A stretch of DNA of 64,000 nt. Source: CAYZXL01 sp964482435 (GTDB lineage Bacteria > Auribacterota > JABMQX01). The stretch spans positions 1 to 64,000 of the forward strand of contig CAYZXL010000022.1 of NCBI GenBank assembly GCA_964482435.1, written 5' to 3'. Below, piece after piece: positions 33,392 through 42,876 of the stretch. The stretch's first letter is position 1; every line of letters starts with the position of its first letter. Both the position numbers and the translations under genes were made by a program. Under the pieces are notes generated by a model. That model saw only the letters and a list, made by a program, of their open reading frames with translations. It was not told the origin of the DNA and made no database searches.

Positions 33392-34354
33392 GTGTCGGAA
33401 GCGGATGTGTCGGTCGTCGTGTTGACGTGCAACAGAAAGAGTCGGCTTCTTGAAAACCTTTCAAGATTAGCCGCGCAGTCTCTCAGGGAAAGCGAAGTCA
33501 TAGTCGTAGATAACGGTTCCACGGATGGTAGTTGCGAAGAGGCAAGAAAACTGTTCCCCGGGGTCCGGTTAATACGGCTACCAGGGAACAAAGGGTGCGA
33601 GGGTAGAAACGCAGGTATCCGGGCGGCAAGGGCACCCATCGTTGTGACGCTCGACGACGATGTTTACTTCAAGGACAACAGGGCACTTGAGAGGTTGCTG
33701 GATAGGTTCAAAGCCGGGGACGTTGATGCCATGTGCTTCAAGATATGGGACTACTCGGGCAGGGCCCTGGCGTACAATAACTGGTACCATCCGAGGGAAA
33801 TAAGACTGAGCGCTGATTTGGAGTTTGAAACGGACTATATCTCTGAGGGCGCTGTGGCATTCCGGCGCGACGTATTTGAAGAAACAGGATACTATCCGGG
33901 GGATTTCTTTCTGGGCCACGAAGGTTACGATCTGGCGCTCAGAATTATTAATGCGGGCTACAGGATTGTGTACTGTCCCTCGGTTGAAGTGGTGCACGCG
34001 CATTCGGCGATACAGAGAGAATCATCGAGGGACCCATACCACCACACTCGCAATCTGATTTGGCTTTTCGTTCGGAACTACCCGGTGCAGATGATGCTCC
34101 GTGTTCTACCGTTTAAGTTGCTTGCGGCGTTCGTGCTCCGATGCTCACAAGGCGAAGCGCGGTCGTATCTCACAGGACTGTGGGATGGCGTGAGGGGCGT
34201 AGGGCGACAACGGAGATTCAGGGCTCCTCTTAGCCCAAGGGCGATTAGAAGGCTGAAAGCAATACGCAGTCACAGGCCAGGCGCAAGGTCCAGGTTGCGC
34301 GAGTTCCTGCTAAAGAATAGGCTCAGGGCTGTTCTCCGCAAAAAACCCGAGTGA
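33392..34354 (+). CDS. GT2-family glycosyltransferase (rhamnosyltransferase-like)
   Basis: 320 residues from GTG at 33392, preceded by AAGGAG at six bases' spacing. Frame open to TTG 33362. V-S-V-V-V-L-T-C-N-R, V-V-D-N-G-S-T-D, G-N-K-G-C-E-G-R-N-A-G, L-D-D-D-V-Y-F and the H-E-G-Y-D-L-A-L-R acid loop. The N-G-S/G-N-x-G/H-E-x-x-D-L-x-x-R set is that of WbbL-like enzymes. Soluble, intact. Confidence 0.91.
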   Translation: MSEADVSVVVLTCNRKSRLLENLSRLAAQSLRESEVIVVDNGSTDGSCEEARKLFPGVRLIRLPGNKGCEGRNAGIRAARAPIVVTLDDDVYFKDNRALERLLDRFKAGDVDAMCFKIWDYSGRALAYNNWYHPREIRLSADLEFETDYISEGAVAFRRDVFEETGYYPGDFFLGHEGYDLALRIINAGYRIVYCPSVEVVHAHSAIQRESSRDPYHHTRNLIWLFVRNYPVQMMLRVLPFKLLAAFVLRCSQGEARSYLTGLWDGVRGVGRQRRFRAPLSPRAIRRLKAIRSHRPGARSRLREFLLKNRLRAVLRKKPE

Positions 34355-34374
34355 GGCCGTTCCGCGGGCGCTGT

Positions 34375-34396
34375 CCCTTGCCGAAAACGACAAGGG
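34375..34396 (+). other. intercistronic hairpin
   Basis: CCCTTG and CAAGGG form a 6-bp stem around a 10-base loop, 20 bases after the GT2 stop. There is no T run, so it is not a standard terminator; it may only stabilise a 3' end. Confidence 0.3.
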
Positions 34397-34470
34397 CCTG
34401 ACATTGGCGAGTAAATCGCAGTGGCGGTAGGCGGGCGAGCGCCAGTATAGAAGAAAGGAGGCGGGTCAAG

Positions 34471-36312
34471 ATGCCAGGGTTGTTCGGCGCCTTCAATTGC
34501 GATAAAAGCTACTACGAGGCTTTAAAGGCGCGCTTTTTTTCGCTTTTCGGCTCCTGCGAATGCAAAGAATTCCACAGCGGCATTCTGGGCGGACATGCTT
34601 TTTGCGACTCTGCCCTTCTGCGAGGGGGAGATGGTTGTTACTTCGCTGTGGACGGGGAGCGGTCCATTTATCGGTACGCCAGTACGACCGCCGCTGGGGA
34701 TGCGACGGCGCTCTTCAAGATTGAGAATGGAAAACTTGAGACGACAGCGCTGTGCAAGGGTAATGTGGCAGTCTTCGACGAGGCCTCACATACGCTCTTT
34801 CTGGCAACCGAATGGTTGGGGATTTTCCCCCTGTACTACGCACGAGTCGGCGATGGGATTATGTTCTGCAGTCACTGCAAACCTCTTGCTGCCATCACAG
34901 GGGCTTCGCGTGACGACATCGGCATCGTGGAGTACTTGCTGTTGGGGTATCCGATTGGGCGGCGCACACCTTTCCGAGGAATCCACAGGCTTCTTGCAGG
35001 TCAGGTTCTTCGCTATTCTGTGAAGGATAAATCATTCAGCATTGAGGAAACGAGCCGCTACTGGAGCGGAACTCTTGACACTCGGTCGCCTGAGTTAGAC
35101 ATTGGCCACATTTGGCAAGCGTTTGTAACCGCATGCTCTCGGTGCGTTGACGGGGACGAGACCCACGGAGTGATGCTTTCGGCCGGCTGGGATTCGCGGC
35201 TCGTGCTCGCTGGGCTGCTTAACATACTGCCACCGAGTCAAATCCGATCCTTAACCTACGGTGACCCGAAAAGCCGGGAGATCAGGCTTGCCGGGCGTAT
35301 CGCTCAATCTGCTGGCGTCAAATCCTCCATGATGCCGTTAGAGGGTCATTTGAGCGACCTCGACGAACTAAGAAGCGTCTTCAGGCTTTGTGAGACGGCC
35401 ATGTATCCCTACTGGCATCTCGGAGCTCGAACTCTCGCTGCGTGCGGTGTCAAGTGCGCTTGTTCAGGCGTTCTGGGGGAGGTGCTTGGTGGTGGGTATG
35501 GGCTTGACGCATTCCAAAGCCCGTGGGGAAGAATCAGGCACTTCGCGGCGGACTTCTTATTGCCAATGGCTTCTTCGCCCCGATCGTCGAAACGCGAGCT
35601 TGAAAAGGTGTTAGGCGGGCTTAGGGCCGCCTGTGCCAGCAGGCCCTGGTACGTCAGAGAAGATTTTTGGAGAACGCTTACCGGCGTCGGCGAGATCGTT
35701 GGGAGCGATATTAACGCTGCTCTGGACCGCTACAGCCAAAGAGGTGTGTCAACAGCGCATCAATTGTACGAGGCGTTCATTGTTGAGCACCGAGCGGTGC
35801 AGTTAGTTTGTAAGCAGATACTGAGTTGTCGAGCAGTGGTGGATATCGCAGTGCCGACAGCGGACAGGGACTTTATGATGCTGGCCAGCCGGCTTCCAAT
35901 GGAAGCCAAGTCTTACAACAGACTGAGCCGGGAACTGTTAAGGGTCTTTTTCCCACAAGCGGTGAGGTTTCCGACTGCTGCTATTCTCGTGCCGGCCAAC
36001 TTCCCCGTCACTATCCAGGAGAGCACCCGCCTGGTCCGTTCGGTTCTGGATCGAGTCGGATCTGACGTTCACTTCAAGTCGCGAGGCAGGGTCAGACCGC
36101 TTCGTATGGAATGGAGGAACTTCTCGGCGCTGCGCGACGGCCGCGCGTTTACGCGGCTGCTTGATGACACGGGACTCGACCTGCTGGACAAGCCCGCAAT
36201 TCGAGGTTGCATCGCGGAAATGGCAAGCTTCAAACGAAAAATCCTGCCGGAGCATCTTGCTCATCAGCTTCTGAGGATTTATACGATGGACCTGATGTTG
36301 AGAAGAGCGTAG
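34471..36312 (+). CDS. asparagine synthetase-like protein with inactive glutaminase domain
   Basis: 613 residues, GAAAGGAGG ribosome site. N-terminal Ntn-type half (1-200) as in AsnB, then the PP-loop V-M-L-S-A-G-W-D-S-R (Ser237, Asp241, Ser242) and an all-helical synthetase half. In AsnB the second residue is the catalytic Cys that hydrolyses glutamine. Here the protein begins M-P-G-L-F-G, with Pro in that position, so glutamine cannot be used in the normal way. The synthetase site looks usable. Such proteins occur in many exopolysaccharide clusters with unproven roles; ammonia- or amine-dependent amide formation is a possibility. Confidence 0.86.
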   Translation: MPGLFGAFNCDKSYYEALKARFFSLFGSCECKEFHSGILGGHAFCDSALLRGGDGCYFAVDGERSIYRYASTTAAGDATALFKIENGKLETTALCKGNVAVFDEASHTLFLATEWLGIFPLYYARVGDGIMFCSHCKPLAAITGASRDDIGIVEYLLLGYPIGRRTPFRGIHRLLAGQVLRYSVKDKSFSIEETSRYWSGTLDTRSPELDIGHIWQAFVTACSRCVDGDETHGVMLSAGWDSRLVLAGLLNILPPSQIRSLTYGDPKSREIRLAGRIAQSAGVKSSMMPLEGHLSDLDELRSVFRLCETAMYPYWHLGARTLAACGVKCACSGVLGEVLGGGYGLDAFQSPWGRIRHFAADFLLPMASSPRSSKRELEKVLGGLRAACASRPWYVREDFWRTLTGVGEIVGSDINAALDRYSQRGVSTAHQLYEAFIVEHRAVQLVCKQILSCRAVVDIAVPTADRDFMMLASRLPMEAKSYNRLSRELLRVFFPQAVRFPTAAILVPANFPVTIQESTRLVRSVLDRVGSDVHFKSRGRVRPLRMEWRNFSALRDGRAFTRLLDDTGLDLLDKPAIRGCIAEMASFKRKILPEHLAHQLLRIYTMDLMLRRA

Positions 36313-36720
36313 CGAGGCGTTGTTCGAAGGGATCCACCGATACCGTTCACGGGCCTAAAGCATTGGGACACGGAAGTGACGCCTGCCGCCCTGTCCCAGG
36401 CGCGCGGTTTGGAGGCATGGCACGTCTCTTGCGAGATTTCTACAGTGCCTGACGCGAAGGGTCGCGGCCTGGGAGTAACAGACGCACCGCAACCAGTGGG
36501 GCCTCGCAAGCAGGATTACGTTGGTTGCACCTGGGTCCGATCACAAGGGTATAATTCCCCAGGCGCCGGTTGGGAACCAGTGATGAAGTTGGGTGATTTC
36601 AACTAAGGTGCCGTCGGGACCAAGCCAAGCATCGCGTTGCAGGTTCTTGGGAATGGGAGCGAAAGGGCTCATTGCGGGAGAAAGGGCGGCGAAAAGCCCG
36701 TTGAAGCGAGGAGGATAGAA
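36313..36720. other. intergenic, no gene recognised
   Basis: About 400 bases before a secreted-protein gene. Frames run on but show no domain. AGGAGG at its end serves the next gene. Confidence 0.5.
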
Positions 36721-38169
36721 ATGGTAAGGACGGGATCGGTAGTAACGGCGACTTTCTTGGTCTGCGCGGTGATTCTCTGCTACTCTGCAATGGCCTATGG
36801 GGAAGGGGTTCCTCAAATAACGGGGGCACCTTCAATGATAGAGGACAGGCAGAGTGTCACGATTGCCGGGGCCAACTTCGGGACAAAGAGTCAGGGGCCG
36901 CCGTTACTGTGGGAGGATTTTGAGTGGGGTGTGGGCGGCGACCCGATAAGCAAGGGCGGGTGGACGCACTACCAGGACGGTGACCCGATCGGCGAAATAG
37001 CGGAGATTTCCTCAACGAAAGGCTGCTCAGGCACAAGGTCGGCCTATGCACTCCTCTGTGGCGATAAGGGACATTGGCGGTCGGGCTACAAGCAGTACAC
37101 CAATTCGCTTGAGATTTATGTGACATATATGTTCTCCTGGGCGTGTCCGAGCCCAAAAGACGAGTACGGCCCCCTCAAGTACGGGAAAATAAGTGCTGCG
37201 GGCAGCGTATATTATGGCCCGCCCAAGTTGGTCGTGTCTGACGATGTTGACGCTAATTGGTGGAACGGAAGTCTCAGCACCGACGTGGAAGATAACGGGG
37301 ATGCTCCTTACTATACGTTTAACACCAAATCTCTCAGTCAGAATGTGTGGCATAGAATCGAGTTTTGGCTTGTTCTTTCCGACCCTCCTGGTGAGCCAAA
37401 CGGTTCTTTCGGGGTTTGGGTTGACTTCCAAAAGGGCACACCCCGTTCTAACTGGTGGTCTGACCCAGAACTCGACTGGGAAAACATTGTTACAAGAAAC
37501 GTTGGTGTTACGAACAAGTTAAACACGTTTCTGAGTTCGCACACCCAATCAGGGGGCAAGATTCCTCTTGAGGTCTGGAATGATGATGTCTATGTAGACA
37601 ACACGCGAGCCCGGGTCGAGATAGGCAATGCTTCCACATGGGGAGCGTGTACGAGTCGCGTGATACAGGTTCCGACGACTTGGTCTTCGGATTCCATAAG
37701 ACTCACGGTCAACCAGGCCTCATTTGGGCAAGGCGAGACGGCGTATCTTTATGTCGTTGATGAGAATGGGAATGTCAATGAAAATGGATTTGAGATAAAG
37801 TTTGCAGAGGGGGGACCTGACACTGCTGCGCCTTATCCGGCCTATCACTCACCCACGAAAGGCGCTACCGACGTACCTATTGACGCGAACATATCATTTC
37901 ATGTAATAGACTCTGGCGCAGGCGTTGACCGCTCATCCATCGTCGTGACGGTAGGCGAACAGACTGTTCAGCCGGCCATAAGTGGTTCACCATCTGATTA
38001 TGTTGTCACGTATGATCCTCCTACCGATTTTGGATACAATGAGAAAGTCACAGTTACGATTGACGCGAGGGACCTGGCTTCGCCACCGAATGCAATGCGT
38101 CAGGAAGTCTATTCTTTTACCACTGCAAGACAACTGGCCCCCCCAGGAAAACCCGTTCATGTGGATTAG
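36721..38169 (+). CDS. secreted multidomain protein with Ig-like C-terminus
   Basis: 482 residues from the ATG at 36721, seven bases after AGGAGG. The signal peptide covers roughly 1-25 (V-V-T-A-T-F-L-V-C-A-V-I core, A-Y-G cleavage). Then come an IPT/TIG-like strand pair (S-V-T-I-A-G-A-N-F-G), a beta-rich region of about 230 residues rich in Trp and Tyr that looks like a carbohydrate-binding jelly roll, a second short TIG-like segment and a C-terminal Ig-like domain (P-T-K-G-A-T-D-V-P-I-D-A-N-I-S-F, then V-Y-S-F-T-T-A) of the Big_5/SbsA type. No anchor motif or PEP-CTERM tail. Role unknown; cell-surface or matrix protein inferred. Confidence 0.75.
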   Translation: MVRTGSVVTATFLVCAVILCYSAMAYGEGVPQITGAPSMIEDRQSVTIAGANFGTKSQGPPLLWEDFEWGVGGDPISKGGWTHYQDGDPIGEIAEISSTKGCSGTRSAYALLCGDKGHWRSGYKQYTNSLEIYVTYMFSWACPSPKDEYGPLKYGKISAAGSVYYGPPKLVVSDDVDANWWNGSLSTDVEDNGDAPYYTFNTKSLSQNVWHRIEFWLVLSDPPGEPNGSFGVWVDFQKGTPRSNWWSDPELDWENIVTRNVGVTNKLNTFLSSHTQSGGKIPLEVWNDDVYVDNTRARVEIGNASTWGACTSRVIQVPTTWSSDSIRLTVNQASFGQGETAYLYVVDENGNVNENGFEIKFAEGGPDTAAPYPAYHSPTKGATDVPIDANISFHVIDSGAGVDRSSIVVTVGEQTVQPAISGSPSDYVVTYDPPTDFGYNEKVTVTIDARDLASPPNAMRQEVYSFTTARQLAPPGKPVHVD

Positions 38170-38536
38170 ACGGGGAGGCATCGGCGAAGGCCCCACCTTG
38201 AGCTAATGGGGGGAACCTGTGCCAGGGTGCGATTCTTCAACTGGGCATATTTTGCCGTCGGACGTCCAGCGTGGCAAACGAGGACAGGATAATGAAAGGT
38301 CGCAGCTCGATCTTCCCCGCCAGCAGGTTTCCGTCCTTCATTAGAGTTCGTATTGCGAAAAGAGGCCCTCATTAGTTCCCTGTTCAGAGAGATAACCCCA
38401 CCTCTCATGCTTCACACGTTGCGCGAAGGTTCACCAGAAGAACTCGTCGAAACAGGGCGTGTGTTAGGAAAAGGGTTTTCGGCAACCTTGAGTTGAGCAC
38501 CAGTATCGCAATTCGGCCACAAAGCCTGTTATCCCC
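38170..38536. other. intergenic, no gene recognised
   Basis: About 370 bases with no recognisable coding potential, promoter or terminator. Confidence 0.5.
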
Positions 38537-39805
38537 ATGTTGTACCTGATATACGGATATTTAGTCCTGTTTATTATACGCCCTTTCGAGAACTGGCATT
38601 TCTTGGGCGCGATCCATCTGGAGAGAATCTACGGTATCCTCATGATTGGGGCTTTGCTGGTCTCCAAGCACAAGAGGAGCATCCGCTGCCCCCAGACCAC
38701 AGCCGTATTCGCTTTCTTAGCTGTTATTGGCTTGTCACTTATCTTTGCATATTTGCCGGGTGTGGCTTGGCAAAGCTTTTACGTTTACTGCACGTTAGTT
38801 GCGTTTTATCTTGTCATCCTGGCGACTGTAAGGGACGAAGCTCAACTCAAGAGCTTTGTCATCGTCTATGTTTGCACGATGGGTGTGTACCAACTGTTGT
38901 CTCTGAGGGAGTACTTGTTTTTTGGCCAAGGCGATTGGTCAAGCGGGATGTGGCGAATGGAGGGGTTCGACCGGACGTTCGGGGGCCCCAATTCTCTCGC
39001 CGCAAGCATTGTCTACTCGATGCCTTTTGCTCTGGGGATGCTCAAAAGTATTGACCGATGGCAGATACGTTTAGCCATCGTCGGGTACGCTGTTCTAAGT
39101 TTCGTGTGCGTCATGTTGACAGGATCGAGGTCGGGCCTTCTGGGTTATGTTCTCGTATGCCTTGTTTACATCCTTTCGCTCAAGGGCAAGCGTAAGCTTC
39201 GTGCGGGCGCGGTGTTGGTTGTGTTCTTTTTGGTTGCCTGGCCGCTATTCCCGGGGCAAAAGCAGGCGAGGATGCGTACACTTCTCGGGGAGCACATGAC
39301 TAAGGGGGAACGGGGGTCGGCGGAACAACGGGTTAGAGGCTGGGGCTTCTGGCAGGGCCTTGAGATGCTTCAAGAGCGACCCTTGCTCGGCGTGGGTCCG
39401 GGCTCGTTCGCTGCCTACTCCCAAGAACGGTTAGGGGGAAGGAGAAAGGATTCACACAATCTATATGGTGAGTTGCTTGGCGAGCTCGGCATACTTGGCA
39501 CGCTTGCTTTCGCGAGCATAGTTGCTGTCACTGTCAAGAACACGCTTGCTGTCAGAAAACAGGTCCGCGCTGGCCTTGTTCCCCGGGCCTCCCCGGTCGC
39601 GTGGGTCGCGTCGGCTATACTCGTTCTTGTTTTTCTTCTTTTTTTCGAAGGATGGGCCAGCCACAGTTTGTTCCGGTACAACTGGTTGTGGGCGGCGGCG
39701 TTAGGAGTACTGGCAAGGGATTCCGCTGCGCATAGAAAAGAGCAGGAAACAAGTGGCCCGGGGCGTAGGGCCAATCATGCCAGTGGACAAGTTCTTTCGA
39801 CATGA
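38537..39805 (+). CDS. O-antigen ligase/polymerase family membrane protein
   Basis: 422 residues with about ten membrane segments. The long periplasmic loop (about 240-320) contains the Wzy_C landmarks R-G-W-G-F-W, L-L-G-V-G-P-G-S-F and D-S-H-N-L-Y-G-E-L-L-G-E-L-G, the conserved His-Asn of WaaL-type ligases. Such enzymes join exported glycan to lipid A-core or protein, or polymerise repeat units. With an ABC exporter in the same locus, ligase is more likely than Wzy polymerase. Confidence 0.88.
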   Translation: MLYLIYGYLVLFIIRPFENWHFLGAIHLERIYGILMIGALLVSKHKRSIRCPQTTAVFAFLAVIGLSLIFAYLPGVAWQSFYVYCTLVAFYLVILATVRDEAQLKSFVIVYVCTMGVYQLLSLREYLFFGQGDWSSGMWRMEGFDRTFGGPNSLAASIVYSMPFALGMLKSIDRWQIRLAIVGYAVLSFVCVMLTGSRSGLLGYVLVCLVYILSLKGKRKLRAGAVLVVFFLVAWPLFPGQKQARMRTLLGEHMTKGERGSAEQRVRGWGFWQGLEMLQERPLLGVGPGSFAAYSQERLGGRRKDSHNLYGELLGELGILGTLAFASIVAVTVKNTLAVRKQVRAGLVPRASPVAWVASAILVLVFLLFFEGWASHSLFRYNWLWAAALGVLARDSAAHRKEQETSGPGRRANHASGQVLST

Positions 39806-39851
39806 GTCCGGCCGACGTATGTAAGAAACCGATGCCGGGCCGAAGGGACCT

Positions 39852-40550
39852 GTGCATAAAGTGACCGAATTTGAGCGAGGCCGTCTCAGGTTGGGGCGAG
39901 TGATTCGTCGTTTAGGGTTGATCTTGGTTGTTTTGACGCTTTCAGGGCAAGGTGCTTCGAGTGATCTAAAACCGAAACTGCGGGTTACCGTTTGTTTTCC
40001 TTGCGACGATTTTTTCTCTGTGGACGATGAGTCTTTGGCGTGCGTCCTCCAAGTAAACCAGAAAATAGTAGAAATATTCAGAAAGCACGGGGTCCCGCTT
40101 ACTGTTGCCGTTATTCCTTACGTCCACAGCTCCGTCTCAGGTTATCCCGTTCGATACAGAGCGCTGACGCGAAACGACGAGACCGCTCTGCTCCTGCGGA
40201 CTGCCTTGGATGCTGGCAGGTTTGAGATAGCGATGCATGGGTTTGCTCACTGTCCCAACAATGTATCAAAGGTGTCCGAGTGGATGGGAAAGGCGGTAGT
40301 TCTTTATAACTCCGACATTGCCGACGGCTACGTTGAGCATGGGAAGAACGGTATCGTCGTCCCGTATGGAGACACAGGCAGCCTAAAGCAATGGATATGG
40401 CGCCTGTATAGCGATAGGGAATCGAGGGAGAGTTTGGGCGAGGAGGCAAGACGAAATGCCCGGGTTATGGCGCTGACTCCTCAGGGCTGGGCAAAGCGCG
40501 TGTACTCTGTCGCGACAAGGAAATTTGGAGACAGTCTCTCGCGGAAGTAG
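39852..40550 (+). CDS. chimera: deacetylase-like N-terminus joined in frame to GT4 C-terminus
   Basis: 232 residues (GTG start). Residues 1-30 look like a signal or membrane segment. Residues 40-132 match the start of a DUF2334/polysaccharide-deacetylase fold (R-V-T-V-C-F-P-C-D-D-F-F, P-L-T-V-A-V-I-P, F-E-I-A-M-H-G-F-A-H). From about residue 137 the sequence is the end of a GT4 enzyme (V-S-E-W-M-G-K-A-V-V, Y-V-E-H-G-K-N-G-I-V-V, L-G-E-E-A-R). Neither half is complete: the deacetylase stops after its first His motif and the GT4 lacks its whole N-terminal domain. It looks like the product of a deletion joining two genes near 40257. Listed as CDS because the frame is open, but it is probably non-functional. 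Confidence 0.7.
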   Translation: MHKVTEFERGRLRLGRVIRRLGLILVVLTLSGQGASSDLKPKLRVTVCFPCDDFFSVDDESLACVLQVNQKIVEIFRKHGVPLTVAVIPYVHSSVSGYPVRYRALTRNDETALLLRTALDAGRFEIAMHGFAHCPNNVSKVSEWMGKAVVLYNSDIADGYVEHGKNGIVVPYGDTGSLKQWIWRLYSDRESRESLGEEARRNARVMALTPQGWAKRVYSVATRKFGDSLSRK

Positions 40551-40864
40551 CGCGTTTGCCTTTGGGCGCAAGGGCGGCGACAATAGTGGTGGAGTAGTCT
40601 TTTGCGACGAGGGAGGTGTAGGTTCAGCGAGCGAACCATATTCGGGCCAGGAATAAGTGCCGAGCCTACGACCAGAGGCTCGAGAAGCTGGTTAGAGGTG
40701 GGACTGCTTGAGGTTGCGAAGTTTTTCGGGGACCTTTCCAAAACTGGAAACCAGCGTCCGCACTCTCTGAACCCTGGCAAGCGAGGATTTCGTAGCTGGA
40801 GAAGCATCTTGAGTTTTTTTCTGACAAGTGCAAGAATTGACTGTCTCGGTGGCGTGGTCACATC
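40551..40864. other. intergenic, no gene recognised
   Basis: About 310 bases after the chimeric gene; no domain-bearing frame, probably residue of the same rearrangement. Confidence 0.45.
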
Positions 40865-41977
40865 TTGGAGACAGGAAAATCGGTTGTGGCGCGTGTACTG
40901 AAATACTCTGTGAGAAACTGGGTCAAGGTCCTGGTTGCGACTGTTCTTCGCCAATCTGGCATCTTTCGATTAGAGAAACTCCTGGCAGGACGGTCGCGCG
41001 GTCTCATTGTAGCCTTGCACAGAGTATTAGGACACAGTGAAGCGCGCGATCTTCTGGACCGCCGAATGTACGTGACGGAGTCCGTGTTGCGCGATCTACT
41101 GCTTTTTGTTCGCGGCTGTTATGATGTTGTGCCTCTCGAGGAGGTGGCGGGGCGGGATGCGTCGAAGAATAAGCGGCGAAAGGCCCCTTGTGCTGTCACG
41201 TTTGACGACGGATACACGGACAACTACACGAATGCGTTTCCTATTCTGGTTGAGCTGGGCGTGCCTGCGACCATCTTCCTGACGGCTGGACTCATTGGCA
41301 CCAAAAGGCTGCTGTGGAACGATACGATCTCGGTCGCGTTTGCCGGCGCCTCACGGAATCTCGAGGTCAAGAAACGCTTACTTCGGTTCTTGCGTGCTGC
41401 CGGACTTTCAGTGTCTTTACCCTCGTGCCCAGAGGAAAAGGCGGTGATCGGCCAACTGAAGAAGTGGCCACACGCGAGGATCGAGGCTCTTCTCTCAGAA
41501 CTTGAAACTCGAGTTGGCCCGGACGGGGGTGAGGGCGAAAAGTTCCGGTTGCTGACTTGGGACCATGTGCGCGTAATGATGGCGAAGGGGCTTAGTTTCG
41601 GGTCCCATACCCTTTCCCACTGCATTCTTCCTCTGGAGACTGACGGGACGGTTCAGAGGGAGATGGAGGAGTCCAGAGCTCTCATTGAATCAAAGCTCCG
41701 CGCGCCAGTAGACGCTATTGCCTACCCGAACGGAGAGTGCAATGGGCAAACTATTCGCGCGGCGCGCCGAGCAGGCTTTCGGGTAGGATTGACGCTCAAG
41801 AAGGAGCATGTATCGGCGCGCTCGAACCTGATGCGCCTGGGCAGGTTCCTTATCAACCAGGAGGACATCGCCACTGCCAACGGCCGCTTCTCGAAATCCC
41901 TGTTTGACTACGAGACGAGTTTGTTAGTTCTCCATGCGAAGCAGATTTTCCGAGGCTTTCTATCTCGAAGAAAGTGA
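40865..41977 (+). CDS. polysaccharide deacetylase (NodB-type)
   Basis: 370 residues, TTG start at 40865 (a GTG at 40886 is also possible). G-L-I-V-A-L-H-R-V near 45, V-T-F-D-D-G-Y-T-D-N-Y-T-N (catalytic Asp), a roughly 90-residue helical insert, then L-S-F-G-S-H-T-L-S-H and I-A-Y-P-N-G-E. Metal and catalytic residues are present. The insert and D-N-Y-T-N motif are shared with the deacetylase half of the fusion at 15479, so these two are closer to each other than to the one at 29355. Confidence 0.9.
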   Translation: METGKSVVARVLKYSVRNWVKVLVATVLRQSGIFRLEKLLAGRSRGLIVALHRVLGHSEARDLLDRRMYVTESVLRDLLLFVRGCYDVVPLEEVAGRDASKNKRRKAPCAVTFDDGYTDNYTNAFPILVELGVPATIFLTAGLIGTKRLLWNDTISVAFAGASRNLEVKKRLLRFLRAAGLSVSLPSCPEEKAVIGQLKKWPHARIEALLSELETRVGPDGGEGEKFRLLTWDHVRVMMAKGLSFGSHTLSHCILPLETDGTVQREMEESRALIESKLRAPVDAIAYPNGECNGQTIRAARRAGFRVGLTLKKEHVSARSNLMRLGRFLINQEDIATANGRFSKSLFDYETSLLVLHAKQIFRGFLSRRK

Positions 41978-42083
41978 AAACGAAGAACAGAATAACAACC
42001 CTTTTCGTGATCGACCGCGTGGATCGTCCCAAAAGCGGGAAGGAGAGGCAGCTCTTCAACATTCTTTACAAGTGAGACAACAA

Positions 42084-42794
42084 ATGTTCCTTGTTGAGAA
42101 AGCGGCAAAAGCCTGGAGATTATGCCGAGGCCATCATTATCTTGAAGCAATTTCGCTGCTCACAAGATATGTTCCCGGCCGCATCCTTGTGTTCAAGCGC
42201 TACTATGTAATCCGGCTCGAAACAAAATGGATTAGGGCTGACCGGAGAGAGAACGTTCCTGTGCGCCTGGCCAGAATCGCCGATATCCCGCGATTGGCGA
42301 TGCTCGTGGATAGAGAGAGCGATCACTGGGAGGCGCTGAGGCAGCAGCGCGTTTTTTGCATTGTAGCGGAATCGGATGGCAAGATAATCGGGTATGAGTT
42401 TTGTCACACTGGTCGTTCACATTACGAAGAAAGCGTTGACTACCATTTCGCGCTGGGGCGGCGGAGCGCGTGGTGTTATGACGCGTATGTGCACCCGTCA
42501 TACAGACAAAGAGGGGTGTGGCGAGCGCTTCAAACCGGAATAGTTGACTATCTTGGTGGTTCCTACAATTTTTACGGCCTCGTTGACTTTACCAACCACC
42601 CTTCACTAAGGGCCCTTCTGAAGTACGGTTTTAGAATCGCGCGTCGTTTCACTGAAATGGACCTGTGGGGGCTCAGGTTTATCTTCAACAAGCCGTTTCC
42701 CCAGAGCATGCTCCCGAGAGTTGCCCGCAGGCTGCGCATTACTGAGGTCGCTGGGGGAGCAAACATTCTCCCGGCCGCAGCGGATCGCACCTGA
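42084..42794 (+). CDS. GNAT-family N-acyltransferase
   Basis: 236 residues from the ATG at 42084; a longer frame to 41934 would overlap the deacetylase and adds no domain. V-R-L-A-R-I-A-D-I start, I-V-A-E-S-D-G-K-I-I-G-Y-E, then Y-D-A-Y-V-H-P-S-Y-R-Q-R-G-V-W (CoA-binding loop) and F-T-N-H-P-S-L-R-A-L-L-K-Y-G-F. Paralogue of the GNAT at 9670, sharing the helical N-terminus and the Y-D-x-Y-V-x-P-S-Y-R motif. It probably acylates an amino sugar. Confidence 0.85.
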   Translation: MFLVEKAAKAWRLCRGHHYLEAISLLTRYVPGRILVFKRYYVIRLETKWIRADRRENVPVRLARIADIPRLAMLVDRESDHWEALRQQRVFCIVAESDGKIIGYEFCHTGRSHYEESVDYHFALGRRSAWCYDAYVHPSYRQRGVWRALQTGIVDYLGGSYNFYGLVDFTNHPSLRALLKYGFRIARRFTEMDLWGLRFIFNKPFPQSMLPRVARRLRITEVAGGANILPAAADRT

Positions 42795-42876
42795 CGCTGC
42801 GTGGTCGATCCCCGAAAACTGGGATCAAGGGCATGGTTCAGCGGGTTCGGCCCTGGGTTCAGGAATAAGGTAGCTC

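Noticed and set aside
34405..34420. Second sigma-54-like sequence before the AsnB-like gene
   Set aside because: GG and GC spacing is right but three consensus positions differ, including TCGC for TTGC. Too weak to call.
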